In this document: piece after piece, positions 1 to 7,007 of the stretch | Layout: every line of letters starts with the position of its first letter | How positions within the stretch are numbered: the stretch's first letter is position 1 | Assembly: GCA_002346475.1 (NCBI GenBank) | Contig: DDZV01000055.1 | Span: forward strand, 1 to 28,772 | Reading direction: 5' to 3' | Origin: Acidobacteria bacterium UBA2999 | GTDB lineage: Bacteria; Acidobacteriota; Vicinamibacteria; Vicinamibacterales; UBA2999 | Length of the DNA stretch: 28,772 bases | Notes under the pieces: model-generated | Seen by the model: only the letters and a program-made list of their open reading frames with translations | What the model was told of the DNA's origin: nothing | The model's database searches: none | Translations under genes and position numbers: made by a program

Positions 1-832
1 CTTTGCTTCTCACCTTCATTGCAAGTTGTTTGATAGAAGGGTCGTCTGGAATGGACTGATTTGGTTCAACAAACATGCTTACCATTAACTCTGGAATTTC
101 ATTAAGCGGAGACAATGCTTCGTGTTTACTCATTAATGTATTTACTATGTTGCCAAAACCAGCATTCATTACTGAACCTACACTGACACCATCCTCTGTA
201 TAAAACTCTGTTGCTGTAATTGGCATTAAGTCATTGGAAACTTCCCACTTTGAAACTGGCTTTGATATGCCAAGAACATCTTGCTCTTCTGTATCTAATC
301 TCTTCATTACAACAGTAACCGGCTTTGCAGCAAGCTCTGGTGTTAATGTAGTAAAGGTAATCATCAAATCGCCTAATGCCATCTTTTCGACAAATAGACG
401 TTTAATGTCTTGAGGTGTTAGCCAATCATGGCCGGGCATGGGTACCGTCTTAGTGATTGGTTTGCCGCCAGCCTTTGAAGTCATAAGGATTTTATCTGGC
501 TTAAACCGCCAAACTGTTTCGCTTGTTTGGCCCATTGCCTCTTGAATATTAGTAACCGAAACTGGAACGCCTGACTTTGTTTCAATAAAAACAGAATTGA
601 CCTTAATCTCTAATTCAATTCCAGCTCGAGACAAAGTCATATTTTGGGTTTCAGAAGTTCGATAAAATTGATCATCTTCCTCAAGAATTTTAGATGCCCA
701 GCCTGATTTAGCACCATCAATAGTAACCCCATACCAATGCTCTGAAATAACTGCCCAGTCCGCGAAGGTAATAGCAGATGAAGAAAATAAAGCCGTTAAA
801 CATACTAAATGGGAAAAGAGTCGGATAATCAT
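1..832 (-). CDS. Secreted transglutaminase-like protein, N-terminal part (cut by window edge)
   Basis: This frame is open from an ATG at 832 to the window edge, about 277 residues, so the C-terminus is missing. Residues 1-25 form a signal peptide: basic start (MIIR), hydrophobic stretch, then FADWA. The mature part begins with a WYGVTIDGAKSGW stretch, then a run of beta-rich sequence with T-rich segments. This resembles the N-terminal domain I associate with secreted transglutaminase-like proteins (pattern W-Y-G-V-x-hydrophobic-x-G-x-K-x-G-W/Y). The catalytic Cys-His-Asp domain would lie outside the window and cannot be checked. An AGGA at 838-841, five bases from the ATG, supports the start. 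The gene starts inside the 3' end of lysS, overlapping it by 116 bases in another frame, so it is probably translated from the same message. The family assignment is inference; that it is an exported protein is well supported. Confidence 0.6.
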   Translation of the reverse strand, partial: MIIRLFSHLVCLTALFSSSAITFADWAVISEHWYGVTIDGAKSGWASKILEEDDQFYRTSETQNMTLSRAGIELEIKVNSVFIETKSGVPVSVTNIQEAMGQTSETVWRFKPDKILMTSKAGGKPITKTVPMPGHDWLTPQDIKRLFVEKMALGDLMITFTTLTPELAAKPVTVVMKRLDTEEQDVLGISKPVSKWEVSNDLMPITATEFYTEDGVSVGSVMNAGFGNIVNTLMSKHEALSPLNEIPELMVSMFVEPNQSIPDDPSIKQLAMKVRSK

Positions 833-2318
833 TAGATTCCTGTGATTTCATTAAAGGAAATAGCACGACATCGCGTATCGATTTATTATTAGTAAGTAGC
901 ATTGCAATGCGGTCAATGCCAACTCCAAGCCCACCAGCAGGTGGCATGGCAACACGAAGTGCATTAATAAAATCTTCATCAAGGGTTCGAAAAGCCTCTA
1001 CTTCATCATCAGCTCCTGCCAATTGCTCTGTAAAACGATTCAATTGTAAATCTGGATCATTTAATTCGGTATATGCATTTGCAATTTCCATCCCACCAAT
1101 AAATAGTTCCCAGCGATGTGATAAAGAGGGATCTCCTTCGTGTGGTCGGGTTAATGGGGAAATTGCACTTGGAAAATCGGTAACAAATGTTGGTCGACTT
1201 GCATCAATATTATGCTCCGCTACTTGATCAAATAATTCGCTCACAAGAAGCCAATGATCTTTAGTCCCCGAGTCTTCAATGTTGGCTTCCGCCGCTCTTG
1301 CTCTAATAGCCGATTCATCACACATTGATAAGCCCAATGAACTTTCAAAGAGATCACCATATGAGACGCGTTCAAAAGGCAAAGAATAATCTATCGACAA
1401 ATCGCCAAAAGATATTGGTTCGCCGTTACTAATAGCATTAGCCGATTCTCGCACCATTGCTTCAGTTAACATCAACATTGTTTCACCATCACCAAAAGCT
1501 TCGTATGCTTCCAACATTGTGAATTCTGGATTATGCTTGCGCGATATTCCTTCATTTCTAAAATTACGATTTATCTCATATACTTTTCGCATTCCGCCAA
1601 CAAGGAGTCGCTTAAGATAAAGTTCTGGCGCAATTCTTAAAAACAGTGGTAAATCTAGCGCATTATGATGGGTTGCAAATGGCCTTGCCGCTGCTCCACC
1701 TGCTAATGGTTGCATCATTGGTGTTTCAACTTCAAGAAAACCACGCCCAACTAGAAACTCTCGAATTACTGATATTGCATTGCTACGGATTTCAAAAATA
1801 CGACGCGAATCAGGATTCACAATGAGATCAAGATAACGCTGGCGGTAACGAGTCTCAATGTCCTGCAGGCCGTGCCATTTTTCTGGAAGAGGGAGCAAGC
1901 ACTTCGCAAGAAAGGTAAGGCTCGATGCTCGAATTGTTAATTCCTTAGTCTTAGTTCTAAAAAGTGCGCCCTCGACTCCTATCCAATCACCAAAATCCAG
2001 AAGCTTAAAAACCTGAAAATCGCGATCGGACAACTCGTCTTTTCTAATGTATAGCTGGATTTTAGATTGGCCGTCTGAGATAACTAAAAAATTTGCCTTT
2101 CCAAAACTCCTAATACTCAGAATTCTTCCGGCCGTTCGAGTTTCTATTTTTGCAATCTCTAGCGCCTCAGAATTAGAGGCGCCATGCTCATTAACAAGAA
2201 CACTTATTCCAGCTCCGATTTTGAAACTCCCAGGATAGACTTCGACGCCAAGAGCCTTAAGAGCCTCAAGGTTAGCCTTTCGCTGAACAACCTGATCAGA
2301 ATCGCTGGAACTACTCAT
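717..2318 (-). CDS. lysS: Lysyl-tRNA synthetase, class II
   Basis: LysRS charges tRNA-Lys with lysine in the cytoplasm. An OB-fold anticodon-binding domain covers about residues 60-140. Class II motif 1 lies around 158-200 (RYRQRYLDL, then FLEVETPMM), motif 2 around 246-275 (VYEINRNFRNEGIS, HNPEFTMLE) and motif 3 at about 463-476 (GLGVGIDRIAMLL). The protein is 533 residues. The conserved fold normally ends just after SIRDVVLFP, here near residue 488, so the last 43 or so residues are extra. They are rich in Phe and Tyr and are encoded where the frame runs on into the next gene. That tail may be real or may reflect loss of the original stop. The ATG overlaps the nusB stop as ATGA, indicating translational coupling. 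Confidence 0.97.
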   Translation of the reverse strand: MSSSSDSDQVVQRKANLEALKALGVEVYPGSFKIGAGISVLVNEHGASNSEALEIAKIETRTAGRILSIRSFGKANFLVISDGQSKIQLYIRKDELSDRDFQVFKLLDFGDWIGVEGALFRTKTKELTIRASSLTFLAKCLLPLPEKWHGLQDIETRYRQRYLDLIVNPDSRRIFEIRSNAISVIREFLVGRGFLEVETPMMQPLAGGAAARPFATHHNALDLPLFLRIAPELYLKRLLVGGMRKVYEINRNFRNEGISRKHNPEFTMLEAYEAFGDGETMLMLTEAMVRESANAISNGEPISFGDLSIDYSLPFERVSYGDLFESSLGLSMCDESAIRARAAEANIEDSGTKDHWLLVSELFDQVAEHNIDASRPTFVTDFPSAISPLTRPHEGDPSLSHRWELFIGGMEIANAYTELNDPDLQLNRFTEQLAGADDEVEAFRTLDEDFINALRVAMPPAGGLGVGIDRIAMLLTNNKSIRDVVLFPLMKSQESNDYPTLFPFSMFNGFIFFICYYLRGLGSYFRALVWGYY

Positions 2319-2794
2319 TCGCGTTCAGAAGAACGGCGTATTTCATCAAGAACACCGTTAATGAAACCTACTGATTCGTCAGTGCTAAATGTACGAGCAA
2401 GCTCTAGAGCTTCATTGATAATCACACGGCCAGGAGTTTCTGGCTGATCAAGAAATTCCCAAACAGCTAGTCGCAGTATAAGCCTGTCAACAATCGCCAT
2501 ACGTTCTAAGCGCCAATGGTCTGCTGCACCCTCAATTAGTGGATCCAGCCGTTCAACGCTGCCAGCAACCCCACGTGCCAGTACTGCTGCAAACTTATAC
2601 GAATTATCAGACAAATAAACCCAGCGACTCGATTCTAACTTAGGGGTTTCGGACCGAAAAGCCTGCACCACATCATCAATTGGAGTGCCTCCAACTTCCC
2701 ACTGATAGAGCATCTGCACAGCCCCTTCTCGTGCACGATGTCTCAATTCATTGTTCTGATGGGTTGCAGAGTCGTCTTCTGTTTCGACGATCAT
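2315..2794 (-). CDS. nusB: Transcription antitermination factor NusB
   Basis: NusB is a small all-helical RNA-binding protein that joins NusE (S10) on boxA RNA for rRNA antitermination. The family hallmarks are visible: RHRAREGAVQMLYQWE near the N-terminus, then DRLILRLAVWEFL, VIINEALELARTF and FINGVLDEI at the C-terminus. From the ATG at 2794 it is 159 residues, a normal length. The frame could also start at a TTG at 2806, adding four residues, but the ATG is preferred. An 11-codon open frame (ATG at 2826) ends in a TGA that overlaps the nusB ATG as ATGA, so the start may be reached by coupling from that mini-frame. The downstream junction with lysS is also ATGA. Its place after ribH matches the common ribH-nusB pairing. 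Confidence 0.95.
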   Translation of the reverse strand: MIVETEDDSATHQNNELRHRAREGAVQMLYQWEVGGTPIDDVVQAFRSETPKLESSRWVYLSDNSYKFAAVLARGVAGSVERLDPLIEGAADHWRLERMAIVDRLILRLAVWEFLDQPETPGRVIINEALELARTFSTDESVGFINGVLDEIRRSSERE

Positions 2795-2837
2795 ACGGTT
2801 TCCCAACTTCTCAACACTATCATCATTCGTGTGCTGG

Positions 2838-3314
2838 TCATTTCAAAGGAAGATCTTTTAGCAGGCTTGTCATTTCAATTGCTGTACGGGCTGCTTCCCA
2901 ACCCTTATTGTTTCTACCTTCACCAGCGCGCATTAATGCCTGTTCCTCAGTAAGAGTTGTAAGCACACCAAGCGCCATTGGGACACCTGTCGCTAATGAT
3001 ACTTCTTGAATACCTTGAAAAGTAGCTGAGGAAATATATTCAAAATGCATCGTCTCCCCTTTGATCAAGCAACCCAAACAAACAACCGCGTCAGGGTGAA
3101 GGGTTTCGGCTATACGTTTTGCTGTTAGTGGTATCTCAAACGCTCCAGGGACATGAGCTATTGTTATATCTTCTTTATGAACACCAGCTTTATTGAGCGC
3201 TCTTAGGGCACCTTGCAAAAGTTGCTCCGTAACACCACTATTGAAGCGAGCACAAACAACTGCAATACGGAGGCCCGACACGGACTGATCTAAATGCGAG
3301 TCATCGAACTTCAT
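2838..3314 (-). CDS. ribH: 6,7-dimethyl-8-ribityllumazine synthase
   Basis: RibH condenses 5-amino-6-ribitylamino-uracil with 3,4-dihydroxy-2-butanone 4-phosphate, the penultimate step of riboflavin synthesis, usually in icosahedral or pentameric assemblies. Seen motifs, in order: VVCARFNSGVTEQLL, the VPGAFEIPL substrate loop, CLIKGETMHFEYIS, GVLTTLTEEQA and NKGWEAARTAIEM. The protein is 158 residues, as expected. The frame is open a further 74 codons upstream, but that extension lies antisense-free over the enoyl-CoA hydratase 3' end and has no lumazine synthase similarity. A GAGGTG at 3324-3329, nine bases from the ATG at 3314, fixes the start. No other riboflavin genes lie in the window; it is paired with nusB. 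Confidence 0.97.
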   Translation of the reverse strand: MKFDDSHLDQSVSGLRIAVVCARFNSGVTEQLLQGALRALNKAGVHKEDITIAHVPGAFEIPLTAKRIAETLHPDAVVCLGCLIKGETMHFEYISSATFQGIQEVSLATGVPMALGVLTTLTEEQALMRAGEGRNNKGWEAARTAIEMTSLLKDLPLK

Positions 3315-3323
3315 AACTACACG

Positions 3324-3329
3324 CACCTC
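3324..3329 (-). promoter_or_regulatory. Shine-Dalgarno site fixing the ribH start
   Basis: GAGGTG on the minus strand, nine bases before the ATG at 3314. It selects that ATG over the longer open frame that begins at 3536. Confidence 0.7.
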
Positions 3330-3336
3330 TTCCGAA

Positions 3337-4119
3337 TTAGCGTCCTTGAAACTTGGCCTTGCGCTTTTCCAGAAAAGCTTGAGTGCCTTCGCGCATATCC
3401 TCTGTTGAGGCCACCAAACCAAAAAGTATCGACTCAACTGACTGGCCTTGGTCCAGGGGCATCTCCACGCCAAGATTGACTGCCTCCAGGATGTACTTAA
3501 TCGACAAAGGAGGCTGCTTCGCCAGAACTTCGGCAAGTAATTTAGCTTCGTTTAAAAGTTCAGCGCTGGGTACTATTCGATTAACAAGCCCTATTTGGAA
3601 GGCTTCATCTGCTTTTACCTGGCGTCCCGACAACAATAAATCAAGTGCCACTCCCTTACCGACAAGTCGTGGTAATCGTTGGGAGCCGCCATACCCAGGA
3701 ATAAGACCAAGGTTCACTTCTGGTTGACCAAGACTAGCGCTATCAGAGGCTAGCCTAAGGGTGCAAGCCATTGCTAACTCACATCCACCACCAACTGCAA
3801 ATCCACCAATGGCAGCTATGACAGGCTTGCCCAGATTTTCAATCAGATCAAAGAGCGCCTGTCCACGCTGGGCAAGTTCTTTTGCGCCAGTTGGTGTTTG
3901 GACAGCAAGCTCATTAATGTCAGCACCAGCAATAAAGGCCTTCTCTCCTGCGCCGGCGATAATAACAACGCGCACTGAATCATCATCCTTAAAACTCAGG
4001 AAGGCACGAGAGAGCTCGCCCATCGTGGCAGCGTTTAAGGCATTTAGAACTTTTGGCCTATTAATCGTGATTGTTACAATTGAACCGTCACGTTCGAGTA
4101 AAAGATTATCAAAGGTCAT
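3337..4119 (-). CDS. Enoyl-CoA hydratase / crotonase family protein
   Basis: This is a crotonase-fold enzyme of 260 residues that most likely hydrates trans-2-enoyl-CoA to 3-hydroxyacyl-CoA. The oxyanion-hole segment AFIAGADI is at 61-68 and a Gly-rich loop follows (GFAVGGGCELAMAC). Both catalytic glutamates of true hydratases are present: E114 in GGGCEL and E134 in GQPEV. The GLIPGYGGSQRL segment follows, as in short-chain enoyl-CoA hydratases. The retention of both Glu argues against an isomerase-only or dehalogenase-type crotonase, but substrate length cannot be read from sequence. The ATG at 4119 overlaps the stop of the VanZ-like gene (ATGA) and has AGGAG about ten bases upstream. The longer frame from 4170 adds 17 residues with no family similarity. 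It is not in an obvious beta-oxidation cluster. Confidence 0.9.
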   Translation of the reverse strand: MTFDNLLLERDGSIVTITINRPKVLNALNAATMGELSRAFLSFKDDDSVRVVIIAGAGEKAFIAGADINELAVQTPTGAKELAQRGQALFDLIENLGKPVIAAIGGFAVGGGCELAMACTLRLASDSASLGQPEVNLGLIPGYGGSQRLPRLVGKGVALDLLLSGRQVKADEAFQIGLVNRIVPSAELLNEAKLLAEVLAKQPPLSIKYILEAVNLGVEMPLDQGQSVESILFGLVASTEDMREGTQAFLEKRKAKFQGR

Positions 4120-4514
4120 GTTGAGGGAGCTCCTGGGGAATGTCTTGAGCCACAAGAAATTATACCCCACACCCAGCAGGCTGATACTCCAAGGACTGCT
4201 CCAGCTGTATCAGCGTACAAGTCTTGTAGATCTGCCGATCTTCCAGGCACGAATGACTGGTGAAACTCATCAGTAACACCATAAGCAACTGTTAGAACTA
4301 ATGCGCCTGCGGCAACGGTACTTGAGATTCTCGCTGGCAAGCCACCGCTGAGAGCGCGTACTACAAGCAACCCCATAAATGAATAAATGAGTAGGTGAAT
4401 CGGCTTGTCTGGCAATTCAATAGTTAACTGAGTGCCAGGCAAGGATGAAAAATAAAAGATGCCAGCCATATATATTGCTACAGGCATCCATAACACAAAT
4501 AGTCTTGTCGCCAT
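4116..4514 (-). CDS. VanZ-like family membrane protein
   Basis: The protein has 132 residues and about four hydrophobic segments (roughly 5-23, 39-55, 66-80, 100-118). VanZ-like features are clear: DKPIHLLIYSFMGLL near residue 36, then YGVTDEFHQSFVPGRSADLQD and a Gly/Ala-rich last helix. The conserved D-E-x-H-Q and P-G-R residues sit at a membrane edge in this family. VanZ itself gives low-level teicoplanin resistance, but most family members are of unknown role, so no resistance function is claimed. The ATG at 4514 directly follows the stop of the 56-residue gene upstream. The end overlaps the enoyl-CoA hydratase start. Confidence 0.88.
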   Translation of the reverse strand: MATRLFVLWMPVAIYMAGIFYFSSLPGTQLTIELPDKPIHLLIYSFMGLLVVRALSGGLPARISSTVAAGALVLTVAYGVTDEFHQSFVPGRSADLQDLYADTAGAVLGVSACWVWGIISCGSRHSPGAPST

Positions 4515-4685
4515 CTAGATTGGGAACAAGAAGAAAAACCAGCCCAGCACTAAACCAGACACAACAAAACCACCAAATATTCTCGTACCAAGTCTGAACT
4601 GATCCTTTGGATTATCGTGAACGAGAAATGTAAAAACAATAGAGACTAGAAGAGAAAAGATAATCATCAAAAAAAAGTGACTCAT
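4515..4685 (-). CDS. Small two-helix membrane protein (56 residues)
   Basis: A short reading frame fills what would otherwise be a 170-base gap. It starts with ATG at 4685, sharing one base with the upstream stop (TGATG), and stops with TAG immediately before the VanZ-like ATG. Residues 4-22 (FFLMIIFSLLVSIVFTFLV) and 38-55 form two hydrophobic segments joined by a charged loop, HDNPKDQFRLGTR. The perfect fit between both neighbours, and no frame disruption, support it as a real gene. I recognise no family. It may work with the two adjacent membrane proteins, but that is only proximity. Confidence 0.7.
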   Translation of the reverse strand: MSHFFLMIIFSLLVSIVFTFLVHDNPKDQFRLGTRIFGGFVVSGLVLGWFFFLFPI

Positions 4686-5050
4686 CACTTTTGTCCTGTA
4701 GCTAAATCGTAAGTATCGAGCACTACGAGCATGTTGAGTAACCCGGCTACAATTACAAATGCATTCCCATACTCATGACTCCAGGCAAGAAGCTCCCCTT
4801 CGCCTCCTCCTAAAACTTTAGTTACAAAGTATGGAGCACCCATACCAAGCTCTGCCAATGCTGAAAGAAATGCTAGCGGCTGCGACATGTCAAATGGAAA
4901 GAGGCTTCCTTCAAGCCAAAGCCCTAGGCTAAACATAAACGTAAGTGCTACAAAAAAGACGAAGCCCTTTAGCTGGTGATTCTGCATGATATGGCCGGCC
5001 CCTGGAATCATCCATGCCACTACACACAAAAAGAGTTCCCGACTTTGCAT
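4685..5050 (-). CDS. Conserved small integral membrane protein of unknown function
   Basis: The protein has 121 residues and three or four hydrophobic segments. It has WMIPGAGH near the N-terminus, a LKGFVFFVALTFMFSLGLWLEG helix, and a C-terminal EYGNAFVIVAGLLNMLVVLDTYDLATGQK block. This pattern resembles small uncharacterised membrane proteins I associate with Acidobacteriota (possibly the DUF6677 group, from memory, not verified). It heads the packed gene run that continues to the left edge. No Shine-Dalgarno is visible before the ATG, and a promoter ends only 11 bases upstream, so the message may be leaderless. Confidence 0.75.
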   Translation of the reverse strand: MQSRELFLCVVAWMIPGAGHIMQNHQLKGFVFFVALTFMFSLGLWLEGSLFPFDMSQPLAFLSALAELGMGAPYFVTKVLGGGEGELLAWSHEYGNAFVIVAGLLNMLVVLDTYDLATGQK

Positions 5051-5061
5051 CGCAGCCGTAG

Positions 5062-5090
5062 TTTATCTCAGGCGAAGCAAACCCTATCAA
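5062..5090 (-). promoter_or_regulatory. Sigma70-type promoter for the gene run 5050 to 1
   Basis: On the minus strand, TTGATA (5085-5090) and GATAAA (5062-5067) are separated by exactly 17 bases. They match the -35 consensus at 5 of 6 positions and the -10 consensus at 4 of 6. The -10 ends 11 bases before the ATG at 5050, which implies a 5' leader of only a few bases. Confidence 0.45.
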
Positions 5091-5123
5091 AGAAACTAAT
5101 TATTGTTACTGTTACTGAACTTT

Positions 5124-6059
5124 TTAGAATGGTGAGGATCCAAATTGCTTCTCATACCGATTTCTGAATTCGTCAAGAGAATACTTGTGAGACATGCCAC
5201 CAAGCTCCTCTAGTACATAAGTTGCAGCAACGCTACCCATCTGTGCAGATGTACGCAAATCTAGCCCCGTAGCAATACCTTTTAAGAGTCCTCCACGATA
5301 GGCGTCTCCTATGCCAGTTGGATCGACGTTACGATTAGGTTTTACTGCTGCCACCTCGTACCGCTCTTGCTGTGTCTGTATTAATGCACCCTGCTCACCA
5401 CGGGTTATAACAAGCCCGCCACTCTTCTGTAAAAGATCCGACTCTTTCAAGCTTGTTTTTTGTTGAATGAGTCCAAACTCATAGTCATTGCAAATAACAA
5501 ACTTTGACCCAACAAGTCCCCGTTTTAATTCATCGCCATTCATACTCGTACATTGCTGTCCTGGATCAAAAATAAATGGAATTTTAAGCGCTCGACATTC
5601 TTCAGCGTATTGAAGCATCGCAACGGGATTGTTTGGAGAAATAATCACGAGACCAATTTGATCGATGGCCTGAAAAGATAGCTCGGCTGCGTGCGTCATC
5701 GCCCCGGGGTAAAAAGAAGCAATCTGATTATTCTCTGTGTCAGTACTGCAGAAAAATGAAGCTGTGTACTTATCAGCGACGCGTTTAACAAGAGTAGTAT
5801 CTACTCCAGCTTTTTCAAGCCAGTCACCATATTCACCAAAGTCCTGACCGGCTGTAGCCATCAACAATGGCCGCTCACCCAGCAAAGCAAGTGTGTAAGC
5901 AATGTTAGGACCACACCCACCCCGCCGCTTATCCATTGAGTCAACCAGAAAGCTAAGGCTCACGTGCTCCATATGTTCGGGTAGAAAATGCTCTGTGAAT
6001 TTCCCTTGAAACTGCATTAAATAATCGAATGCAATTGAACCTGTAATGACAATCTTCAT
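5124..6059 (-). CDS. Adenosine kinase, PfkB/ribokinase fold
   Basis: The enzyme phosphorylates adenosine to AMP with ATP. It is 311 residues. The whole N-terminal half reads like the mycobacterial AdoK type: TGSIAFDYLM, FTEHFLPEH, VSLSFLVD, RGGCGPNIAYTLALLG (PfkB signature 1), ATAGQDFGEY, IASFYPGAM, and AEECR with FDPGQQ. The second PfkB signature is DPTGIGDAYRGGLL, with the catalytic Asp in GIGDA. This type differs from the eukaryotic adenosine kinase and is also found outside Actinobacteria. The neighbouring MTA phosphorylase can release adenine and its homologues act on purine nucleosides, so the pair fits nucleoside salvage. GGTGAG lies about ten bases before the ATG. A related sugar kinase cannot be fully excluded, but the similarity runs along the whole chain. 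Confidence 0.85.
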   Translation of the reverse strand: MKIVITGSIAFDYLMQFQGKFTEHFLPEHMEHVSLSFLVDSMDKRRGGCGPNIAYTLALLGERPLLMATAGQDFGEYGDWLEKAGVDTTLVKRVADKYTASFFCSTDTENNQIASFYPGAMTHAAELSFQAIDQIGLVIISPNNPVAMLQYAEECRALKIPFIFDPGQQCTSMNGDELKRGLVGSKFVICNDYEFGLIQQKTSLKESDLLQKSGGLVITRGEQGALIQTQQERYEVAAVKPNRNVDPTGIGDAYRGGLLKGIATGLDLRTSAQMGSVAATYVLEELGGMSHKYSLDEFRNRYEKQFGSSPF

Positions 6060-6098
6060 TAGTTAGTTGCTCACCGTAAAAATAAAATATCCATAAGA

Positions 6099-6968
6099 CT
6101 AATTTCCCTTGAGATACCTTCCAACAATCGGTTCTAAGTCGTTTCTAGTTTTTTTGGGAATAGCTTCTCTCTGAGTAATTAACGCATACTTTAATGCTGA
6201 TTCGCATTCGCAGGTTCGCTCGTAAGGTAATCGTGAAACAGCCTCTGAAATAATCTGTTGCGCAGTTCTTGCATTTTGAGTCAAGTTAGCAATTATCATT
6301 TCCACAGTAACTGAGTCGTGATCAGGATGCCAACTGTCATAATCTGTTACAAGAGCTAGTGTTGAATAACAAATTTCAGCCTCTCTGGAGAGCTTAGCCT
6401 CCTGCAGGTTAGTCATTCCAATTATGTCCATACCCCAAGATCGATAAAGCTTAGACTCTGACAACGTTGAGAATTGGGGCCCTTCCATGCAAACATAGGT
6501 GCCACCTTTATGCGCTGTCGCACCTGCCTTCTTACTGCTCTCGTAAAGGATGGAGCTAAGAATTGAACAGAAGGGGCGTGAAAACCCAACATGTGCTACT
6601 AAACCATTACTAAAAAAAGTGCTGACTCGACCTTTCGTACGGTCAATAAACTGATCTGGAACTACAACATCAAGTGGCTTGTATTCCTCTCGTAAACTGC
6701 CAACGGCACTGGCAGATAAAAGATGCTCTACTCCCAACGTTTTAAACCCGAAGATGTTTGCCCGAAAATTCAACTCCGAAGGAGACAGTGTATGACTAAG
6801 ACCATGCCTTGCTAAAAACACAACTCGGCGGCCTTGTAGCAACCCAGAAATATATGGACCTGAAGGATCGCCAAAAGGAGTAGTAAGGGTAATCTCCTGA
6901 CGCTCTGTAACCTCAGCCATGTCATACAGCCCGCTGCCCCCGATAATACCAATACAATTTTTTTCCAT
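6099..6968 (-). CDS. mtnP: S-methyl-5'-thioadenosine phosphorylase
   Basis: The enzyme cleaves 5'-methylthioadenosine with phosphate to adenine and 5-methylthioribose 1-phosphate, clearing the by-product of polyamine and SAM metabolism. It is 289 residues. Visible landmarks are GIIGGSGLYD at the N-terminus, a phosphate-binding FLARHGLSH, ELNFRANI, SASAVGSL, VVPDQFIDRTKGR, YVCMEGPQFST, and IGMTNLQEAKLSREAEICY with TDYDSWH. The paired Asp residues in TDYD mark the 6-amino-purine (adenine) specific branch, not the inosine/guanosine one. The C-terminal CECESALKYALIT segment is usual for the family. Spacing to both neighbours is 39 bases, so it is probably co-transcribed with the fusion gene upstream and adenosine kinase downstream. 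Confidence 0.93.
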   Translation of the reverse strand: MEKNCIGIIGGSGLYDMAEVTERQEITLTTPFGDPSGPYISGLLQGRRVVFLARHGLSHTLSPSELNFRANIFGFKTLGVEHLLSASAVGSLREEYKPLDVVVPDQFIDRTKGRVSTFFSNGLVAHVGFSRPFCSILSSILYESSKKAGATAHKGGTYVCMEGPQFSTLSESKLYRSWGMDIIGMTNLQEAKLSREAEICYSTLALVTDYDSWHPDHDSVTVEMIIANLTQNARTAQQIISEAVSRLPYERTCECESALKYALITQREAIPKKTRNDLEPIVGRYLKGN

Positions 6969-7007
6969 ATCTTTTTATCTCTTCAAAGAATCCTTTACGT
7001 AGCCTCC

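Noticed and set aside
3315..3536. 74-codon upstream extension of ribH
   Set aside because: The extension lies within the enoyl-CoA hydratase coding sequence in another frame, has no lumazine synthase similarity, and a good ribosome site sits just before the ATG at 3314.
3761..4276. 171-codon open frame on the plus strand opposite enoyl-CoA hydratase
   Set aside because: It is antisense to a clear conserved gene, its translation is low-complexity (Ser, Pro, Ala-rich) with no motif, and it arises from codon bias of the real gene. Other long antisense frames in the window were dropped for the same reason.
4116..4514. Glycopeptide resistance gene
   Set aside because: VanZ-like membrane proteins are widespread and mostly of unknown role; no vanHAX or vanRS genes are present.
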